From contig JBBSOW010000024.1 of the NCBI GenBank assembly GCA_038259365.1, positions 1-36,390 of the forward strand: a stretch of DNA of 36,390 bases, in the 5' to 3' direction. Made by a program: the position numbers and the translations under genes. The DNA comes from JBBSOW01 sp038259365. GTDB lineage: Bacteria > Actinomycetota > Actinomycetes > Propionibacteriales > Propionibacteriaceae. Under the pieces are notes generated by a model. That model did not search any database and was not told the origin of the DNA. It saw only the letters and a list, made by a program, of their open reading frames with translations. Positions 31,442 through 36,390 of the stretch are shown here, piece by piece. Position 1 is the first letter of the stretch, and each line of letters starts with the position of its first letter.

Positions 31442-32332
31442 CTAGGGTCGGTCCTTTTGCGGCCGGTGGCGCTCCACGGCGACGACCTCGCCGCCGGCGC
31501 CCAGGTGGATCGGCACGACCTCGCCCTTGCGGAGACTCCGATCGGGAACGTTCAGGGCGTCCAGCATGTGCGGGAGAACGGGCCGGTGCCCGCTCACGGC
31601 CGTGCTGACGCCGGTGCGGACGACGTCGTCGCGCAGCCTGCCCATCAGGGCCTGCACCCCGTCCGCGTCGTCGGTGCCCTCCTCCTCGCTGAGTTGACTC
31701 ATCCGCTCGATCGTCAGCCCGCGGCTCGTGGCGTAGGGCAACAGCGTGCTGACGCAGCGATTGGACGATGAACTGACCAAACGCCTCACGTCGTAGGCGG
31801 TCAGCAGCGCGATGATGTCGGCGCTTTGTTGCCGGCCCACCGCGGTCAGCGGCCGGGCGGCGTCGCGGCCGCTCCAGTTCACCCGCTCCATCGCCTTGGC
31901 GTGGCGCACGACGAGAAGCGTCGACGTCATCGGCTGGGCGATGAACTGGGTCAGCAGCCGACGGTCGTTGCCGTGGGTGAGGGTGTTGAAGGCGTCTTCG
32001 AACGACATCCACTCCACCCGATCCACCTCGCGATCGGGTTTGCGCTTGCGCTCGGCCAGCACCCGGGCCGCCCAGTAGGAGACCTGTTTGACGCCCTTGC
32101 TGGTCGGATACTCCTGCCGGTCCAACGGCAACCCGAGACAGACCTCGATGCCGGTCTCCTCGGCGACCTCGCGGACCGCCGCTTGGGGCAAGCATTCGCC
32201 GGGGTCGAGCTTGCCCTTGGGCAACGACCAATCGTCGTACTGGGGCCGATGAATCACGGTGATCAATCGTTCGCTGCCGACGCCCTTCCAGACCACGGCG
32301 CCCGCGGCAAGGATCTCCTTTTTGTTCCGCAT
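31442..32332 (-). CDS. mutT1: Nudix hydrolase fused to histidine phosphatase (MutT1-like)
   Basis: A 296-residue two-domain protein. The Nudix box runs GKLDPGECLPQAAVREVAEE then TGIE (residues 40-63), with all key Gly and Glu residues. The second domain has the RHG-type motif as VVRHAKA (143-145) and a second histidine in TAVSGHRPVLPHML. This matches mycobacterial MutT1, which degrades 8-oxo-dGTP and diadenosine polyphosphates in two steps. It lies ten bases after ppk in the mshD-ppk-mutT1 operon, the same ppk-mutT1 pairing as in mycobacteria. Removing damaged or signalling nucleotides next to polyphosphate synthesis is inference. Confidence 0.9.
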   Translation of the reverse strand: MRNKKEILAAGAVVWKGVGSERLITVIHRPQYDDWSLPKGKLDPGECLPQAAVREVAEETGIEVCLGLPLDRQEYPTSKGVKQVSYWAARVLAERKRKPDREVDRVEWMSFEDAFNTLTHGNDRRLLTQFIAQPMTSTLLVVRHAKAMERVNWSGRDAARPLTAVGRQQSADIIALLTAYDVRRLVSSSSNRCVSTLLPYATSRGLTIERMSQLSEEEGTDDADGVQALMGRLRDDVVRTGVSTAVSGHRPVLPHMLDALNVPDRSLRKGEVVPIHLGAGGEVVAVERHRPQKDRP

Positions 32333-32342
32333 CGCGGCCCGA

Positions 32343-34481
32343 TTACTTGGCTCGCCTGCGAGACTTGACCGCGATCAGGTGCTCGTGCATGTCGATCAAC
32401 GGGTTCCCCTCTTCGTCGGTGGTGTGGGGTTCCCAGGAGCCGTCGGCGTTGAGCGACCACGAGACGGTGCCCGGATCGAAGGCCAGCTCGAAGATCGACT
32501 CGATCTCGGCGATGTGGGAGCGGTTGGTGATCGAGGCCATCACCTCGACGCGGCGATCCAGGTTGCGGTGCATGAGGTCGGCCGAGCCGATGCCGACCTT
32601 GGGTTGGCCGTCGTTGGCGAACCAGAACAGCCGGCTATGTTCGAGAAAGCGGCCCAGCACGCTGATCACTCGGATGTTCTCGCTGAGGCCCTCGACGCCG
32701 GGCCGCAGGGTGCAGATGCCGCGGACCCACAGGTCCACCTTCACCCCCGCCTGTGAGGCCCGGTAGAGCTCGTCGAGGATGAGTTCGTCCACGACCGAGT
32801 TTACCTTGATGCGGATCCGGGCCTCGCGGCCGGCTTTGGCATGACCCACCTCACCGGCGATGCTGCGTAGCAGCCCGGCCCGGATGCCCTCCGGAGCCAC
32901 CAGGAGACGTCGATAGTCGGTCTCGCGGGTCATCCCGGACAGGTGGTTGAACACCCGAGCGACGTCCTCGGTGATGATCGGGTTCGCCGTCAGCAGGCCG
33001 ATGTCCTCGTACAACCGGGCGGTCTTGGGGTTGTAGTTGCCGGTGCCGATGTGGGCGTAGCGGCGCAGGCCTTCGGGTTCGTCACGCACCGCCATGGCGA
33101 GCTTGCAATGGGTCTTGAGACCCACCATGCCGTAGACGACGTGGCAGCCGGCCTTCTCCAGTTTGCGGGCCCAGCCGATGTTGGCCTGTTCGTCGAACCG
33201 GGCCTTGATCTCCACGACCGCGAGCACCTGCTTGCCGAGTTGGGCGGCCTCGATGAGGGCATCGACGATCGGCGAATCCCCCGAGGTTCGGTACAGGGTC
33301 TGTTTGATGGCGAGCACGTGCGGATCCGCGGCCGCCTGCTCGATGAAGCGCTGCACGCTCGTGGCGAACGAGTCGTAGGGGTGGTGCAACAACACATCCC
33401 GCGCTTTCAGCGCGGCGAACATGTCGGCGGGCTGGGCGGTCTCCACCTCGGCCAGGGCGGGGTTGGTCTGCGGGAGGAACGCCGGGTAGCGCAGGTCTTC
33501 GCGGTCGATGGAGGCGATGGAGAATAACCCGCGCAGGTCGAGCGGGGAGGGGAGGTGAAACACCTCCCGCTCGGAGATGTCCAGCTCCTCGACGAGCAGT
33601 TCAAGCATCGTCGGGTTGATGTCGTCTTGCACCTCCAGGCGAACCGGCGGGCGGCCGACCTTGCGGCGCAGCAACTCCTTCTCCAGCGCGAACAGCAGGT
33701 TCTCCGCGTCGTCCTCCTCGACCTCGAGGTCCTCGTTGCGGGTGACGCGGAAGGTGGTGTACTCCAACACCTGCATGCCGGCGAAGAGTTGATCCAGCTG
33801 GCGGGCGATCACGGCCTCGATGGGCACGAACCGGTTTTGGCCCAGAGACAGAAACCGCGGCATGTTCGTCGGCACCTTCACCCGGGCGAACTGGCGAGCC
33901 CCGGTGTGGGGGTTCTTCAACAGCACTGCGAGGTTCACCGATAGCCCCGAGATGTAGGGGAAGGGATGAGAGGGATCCACGGCCAGCGGGGTCAGGACGG
34001 GAAAGATGCGTTCGGCGAACAGGGTCCGCATCTTGCTCTTCTCGTCCTCGGCCAGCTCGGCCCAATCGAGGATCTCGATTCCCTCGGCGGCCAACTCGGG
34101 CCGGATCGTCTCGTGAAAGATCCGGTTCTGCTCCACCAGGAGTTCGCGGGTGCGGTTCAAGATGGCCTCGTGCAGCTCGCGAGGCAGCATGCCGCTCGGT
34201 CCCGGAACGGCCACCCCGGCAGCGATCCGGCGCTTGAGCCCGGCGACGCGAACCATGTAGAACTCGTCGAGGTTGGAGGCGAAGATGGCCAAGAAGTTGG
34301 CCCGTTCCAGTAGTGGCACCCGCAGGGAGTCCCGGGCGAGGTCTAACACCCGAGAGTTGAACGCCAGCCAGGACAGCTCGCGATCGAGGAACCGGTTCGC
34401 CGGCAATGATTCCTTAGGCTGGCGCTCACCCGGCTCGTCGTGTCCGCCGGCGATCGTCGGGGTGCTGGCGGTGGTGGTCAT
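32343..34481 (-). CDS. ppk: Polyphosphate kinase 1
   Basis: A 712-residue enzyme that reversibly transfers the gamma-phosphate of ATP onto inorganic polyphosphate. All four PPK1 regions are present: N-terminal FLDRELSWLAFNSRVLDLAR, head domain SNLDEFYMVRVAGLKR, and the catalytic domains. The autophosphorylated histidine is in VGLKTHCKLAM (His458), and the second catalytic histidine is in RFLEHSRLF (His615). These are 23 positions on from E. coli His435 and His592, as I recall that enzyme's numbering. The C-terminal domain has IGSADLMHRNLDRRVEV. The ATG overlaps the mshD stop by four bases. The operon runs towards the pst genes, grouping phosphate uptake and storage at one locus. Confidence 0.96.
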   Translation of the reverse strand: MTTTASTPTIAGGHDEPGERQPKESLPANRFLDRELSWLAFNSRVLDLARDSLRVPLLERANFLAIFASNLDEFYMVRVAGLKRRIAAGVAVPGPSGMLPRELHEAILNRTRELLVEQNRIFHETIRPELAAEGIEILDWAELAEDEKSKMRTLFAERIFPVLTPLAVDPSHPFPYISGLSVNLAVLLKNPHTGARQFARVKVPTNMPRFLSLGQNRFVPIEAVIARQLDQLFAGMQVLEYTTFRVTRNEDLEVEEDDAENLLFALEKELLRRKVGRPPVRLEVQDDINPTMLELLVEELDISEREVFHLPSPLDLRGLFSIASIDREDLRYPAFLPQTNPALAEVETAQPADMFAALKARDVLLHHPYDSFATSVQRFIEQAAADPHVLAIKQTLYRTSGDSPIVDALIEAAQLGKQVLAVVEIKARFDEQANIGWARKLEKAGCHVVYGMVGLKTHCKLAMAVRDEPEGLRRYAHIGTGNYNPKTARLYEDIGLLTANPIITEDVARVFNHLSGMTRETDYRRLLVAPEGIRAGLLRSIAGEVGHAKAGREARIRIKVNSVVDELILDELYRASQAGVKVDLWVRGICTLRPGVEGLSENIRVISVLGRFLEHSRLFWFANDGQPKVGIGSADLMHRNLDRRVEVMASITNRSHIAEIESIFELAFDPGTVSWSLNADGSWEPHTTDEEGNPLIDMHEHLIAVKSRRRAK

Positions 34482-35374
34482 GAGGCTCCTCGCTCGTTTT
34501 GCTCGCCGTTGGCGTACAACAGGTCTCGGTGCACGACGGCGAAGCCGGCCGAGGAGTACAGATCGACGACGTGGGCCTCATCGGCCTCCACGTACAGGAT
34601 CACGCTATCGAGACCACGCTCGGCTAGATGGGCCATCCCGCGGTTCAGCAGGGCCCGGCCGATGCCGGAGCGACCAGCCTCAGGATCGACTCCCAATACG
34701 TACACCTCGCCGACGGGCGGGGTGGACTCGCGATGAATCTTCGTCCAGTGGTAACCGAGCAGCTTCTCGCCCCGGTAGGCCAGGAAGAACCCGTCCGCGT
34801 CGAACCAGGGCTCGCGCCGGCGGGCCGCCAGATCCGCCGCGGTCATCGAGCCCTGCTCCTGGTGGCGGGCGAACGCCCGCGCGTTGACCTGCAGCCAGGC
34901 GTCGGCGTCGGCGGGGGTGAAGGTAGATATGTGCACGCCGCCGGGAAGCTCGACGGGGGGGACGGGCTCGTCGAGATCGCGTTCCATGATCAACAGCTCG
35001 CGGACGGCATGGAGACCGAGCTTCTCGCTCAGCGCCTTCGCCGCTGCCAGCGCGCCGAAGGACCACCATCCCAGCTGGCGATCCGCCGAGCTGGCGAGAA
35101 CGTGCTCGATCAGCGAGGACGCGTGTCCACGCCGACGGTGGGCTGGATCAACGCACAGCTGGGCGGTGTCGTCCGCGGCGAGCTGGGCGTAAGCGATGAG
35201 CCCGTCATCACCGACGATCAGCCAGTGTTGCGCCGGGGAGCGCTCGTCGAGGTTGAAAACCGCGGCCTCGTTCAGGGGCCGAGCGCCGTCGACCGCTGCG
35301 CAGCGATCGCCCAATGAGAGCACGGCCTCGCGTTCTCCGACGGTCAACTCCGTACGTATCTTCACGCCCTCCAC
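34478..35374 (-). CDS. mshD: Mycothiol synthase (tandem GNAT acetyltransferase)
   Basis: A 298-residue protein of two GNAT domains, matching MshD, which acetylates Cys-GlcN-Ins in the last step of mycothiol synthesis. The N-terminal domain has LCVDPAHRRRGHASSLIEHV. The C-terminal domain has the acetyl-CoA loop VYVLGVDPEAGRSGIGRALL, GYHWTKIH and LYVEADEAHVVDLYSSAGF, the latter two typical of MshD. GTG 35374 is the first possible start; GTG 35365 (KIRTELT) is an alternative, and neither has a well-spaced ribosome-binding site. It is the first gene of the mshD-ppk-mutT1 operon. In M. tuberculosis mshD also neighbours phosphate transport genes (phoT, phoY2), so this linkage may be recurrent. Confidence 0.9.
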   Translation of the reverse strand: MEGVKIRTELTVGEREAVLSLGDRCAAVDGARPLNEAAVFNLDERSPAQHWLIVGDDGLIAYAQLAADDTAQLCVDPAHRRRGHASSLIEHVLASSADRQLGWWSFGALAAAKALSEKLGLHAVRELLIMERDLDEPVPPVELPGGVHISTFTPADADAWLQVNARAFARHQEQGSMTAADLAARRREPWFDADGFFLAYRGEKLLGYHWTKIHRESTPPVGEVYVLGVDPEAGRSGIGRALLNRGMAHLAERGLDSVILYVEADEAHVVDLYSSAGFAVVHRDLLYANGEQNERGAS

Positions 35375-35748
35375 GGTAGTGGGTCGGGTGCTCGACGCGG
35401 CACGTCAGTCACTACTGGCGTGGCCTGATGAGGTTATTCGGTCTCCTTGGCTTCGGGTGCCTTCTCGCGGACCCGGTGGGTTATCCGCCCCCTACCGTGG
35501 TGGTTGTGTTGATCGACGCCAGGCTGTGGGCGAGAGGCGTGGCGCTGGAGCCTTTCCAAACCGAACTTGCTCGCCATGTTTGGGCCACCGCCCAAGGATG
35601 ACCGAATGACCGAGGCGGCGGGCCGGAGAAGGCAACCAGCAATCGGTCAGAGCCGTCGCCGCTCGAGTGAGTCGGTGCGGATGAGTCGATCGTGCTGGGC
35701 CAATCATGCACGAGAAAAAATGTCTGACCCTTCTGATTGGCTTGTGTC
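35375..35748. other. Gene-poor stretch between mshD and the DUF222 gene
   Basis: 374 bases with no convincing gene. It must hold the mshD promoter (minus strand), which I cannot assign with confidence. One plus-strand frame at 35428-35601 would encode 57 residues (starting MRLFGLLGFGCLLADP, ending ARHVWATAQG) but has no ribosome-binding site or known similarity. The last ~60 bases are AT-richer than their surroundings and contain an inverted repeat. Confidence 0.5.
35699..35741. repeat. Inverted repeat just upstream of the DUF222 gene
   Basis: GCCAATCA (35699-35706) and TGATTGGC (35734-35741) are perfect eight-base complements. The 27-base spacer contains an A-run followed by ATGTCTGACCC. 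It ends eight bases before the ATG of the DUF222 gene, so it could be a regulatory site or the edge of a repeated element. Confidence 0.5.
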
Positions 35749-36390
35749 ATGGAGGGAACGATTCGCGGGATCGCCGATGAGCTGTTGGAGGCCGTCGCTG
35801 CGATATCTCGTGCGGAGGTGCGTAAGGTTCGGCTGGTCGCCGAGCTGGTGGACGCCTCTTGCACGCTCGGCCCGGTCCAGTTGACCGGTGGGGAGCGGTT
35901 GGTCGGCTCGGGCGCGGACGGTACCCCGGAGTTCGCTGAGTTCCTGGTTTTGGAGTTGGCGGCGATGCTGAAGGTGGGGGAAGCGACGGCGTGGGCGCTG
36001 ATCCGCGATGTGCTGAATCTGCGGCACCGGCATCCGCGGTTGTGGGCGGCGATGGGTCGCGGGGAGGTGGCGGTGTGGCAGGCCCGCAAGATCGCCGCCC
36101 GCTGCGCCGAAGCGGGCCTGGGTCTGGAAGCGGCCTTGCTGGTGGACCGGCGGCTGGAGTGCGCGTGGGGCCGGTTGGCGTGGCAGCGGATCCTGCGCCG
36201 CACCGAGGGGTTGATCGTGGCCGCCGACACCGCGCTGGCCGTCGAGCGGGCCGCGGCCCGTCGGGCGGAGCGGTTCGTCGCCATCCACCACGACGGCGAC
36301 GGCTCCTCCACGCTGGTGGCGCGGATGAACACCACCGACGCCCTCAGCCTCAAGAACGCCATCGATTCCATCGCCCACGCCATGGTCGGC
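35749..36390 (+). CDS. DUF222 / 13E12-repeat protein, 5' part (probable HNH endonuclease)
   Basis: The frame is open from ATG 35749 to the last base of the window (214 codons), so the C-terminus lies beyond. The sequence (VRLVAELVDASCTLGPVQL, then FAEFLVLELAAMLKVGEATA, LRHRHPRLWAAMGRGEVAVW and QARKIAARCAEAGLG) is the DUF222 domain of actinobacterial 13E12-repeat proteins, usually followed by a C-terminal HNH nuclease motif. These occur in many copies per genome and behave like mobile or recombining repeats; a mycobacterial copy (REP13E12) is a prophage attachment site. A TGA at 35734 closes the frame upstream, leaving only a TTG at 35737 as an alternative start. No ribosome-binding site is obvious. 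Confidence 0.85.
   Translation, partial: MEGTIRGIADELLEAVAAISRAEVRKVRLVAELVDASCTLGPVQLTGGERLVGSGADGTPEFAEFLVLELAAMLKVGEATAWALIRDVLNLRHRHPRLWAAMGRGEVAVWQARKIAARCAEAGLGLEAALLVDRRLECAWGRLAWQRILRRTEGLIVAADTALAVERAAARRAERFVAIHHDGDGSSTLVARMNTTDALSLKNAIDSIAHAMVG

Noticed and set aside
35481..36383. 300-residue minus-strand frame at the window end
   Set aside because: Antisense of the DUF222 coding sequence, which is open in the plus frame to the window edge and matches the family.

Overview
The window is chromosomal DNA from a high-GC, mycothiol-producing actinobacterium. The evidence is GC-rich coding bias, frequent GTG starts, start/stop overlaps between genes, mycothione reductase, mycothiol synthase, a DUF2510 protein, a DUF222 (13E12-type) protein, and a haem / cytochrome c maturation order close to the one I recall for mycobacteria (glutaredoxin-like gene-hemA-hemC-hemD-hemB and hemL-phosphatase-tlpA-ccdA-resB-ccsB). 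Genus cannot be fixed from the sequence alone; a member of Propionibacteriales or a relative is a guess.

Layout. 1-1244: the 3' part of an acyl-CoA synthetase/AMP ligase gene and a small glutaredoxin-like gene. 1303-7755: the tetrapyrrole operon hemA-hemC-cobA/hemD-hemB-hemL, covering glutamyl-tRNA to uroporphyrinogen III. 7752-12426: a histidine phosphatase, then the system II cytochrome c maturation set (TlpA/ResA-like, CcdA, ResB, CcsB), almost all with 1-4 base overlaps. 12427-14836: a PfkB sugar kinase and mycothione reductase. 14879-19870: an envelope-stress-like island. On the minus strand are YihY/BrkB and an overlapping three-gene operon (LEA-like coiled protein, Holin-X/DUF1469, DUF3618). 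On the plus strand are a PRC-barrel/DUF2382 protein with internal 16-residue repeats and a coupled four-helix membrane protein. The 341-base gap between the two operons carries a tandem 23-bp repeat, an 18-bp palindrome and a 12-codon minicistron. A strong terminator (19881-19925) closes the island. 19943-22931: three coupled glycosyltransferases of different folds. 22944-25068: bioY (minus) and a lipoprotein GH3 hydrolase (plus). 25090-25986: a DUF2510 membrane protein with a promoter that predicts a leaderless mRNA.

26102-35374 is a phosphate block. A divergent, degenerate PstS paralogue faces pstS-pstC-pstA-pstB across a recognisable PHO box. Convergent to them is mshD-ppk-mutT1 (mycothiol synthase, polyphosphate kinase, Nudix/phosphatase MutT1). 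The window ends in the 5' part of a DUF222/HNH-type repeat gene (35749-36390), preceded by a gene-poor stretch with an inverted repeat.

The parts most worth a second look are the divergent stress island with its operators, minicistron and Asp-rich repeat protein; the PstS paralogue that has lost its phosphate-binding motifs beside a PHO box; the GH3 protein lacking the NagZ Asp-Ser-His motif; the Cys/Asp/Cys metal site of HemB; and the orphan trio of glycosyltransferases. No rRNA, tRNA, CRISPR array or IS element was recognised.
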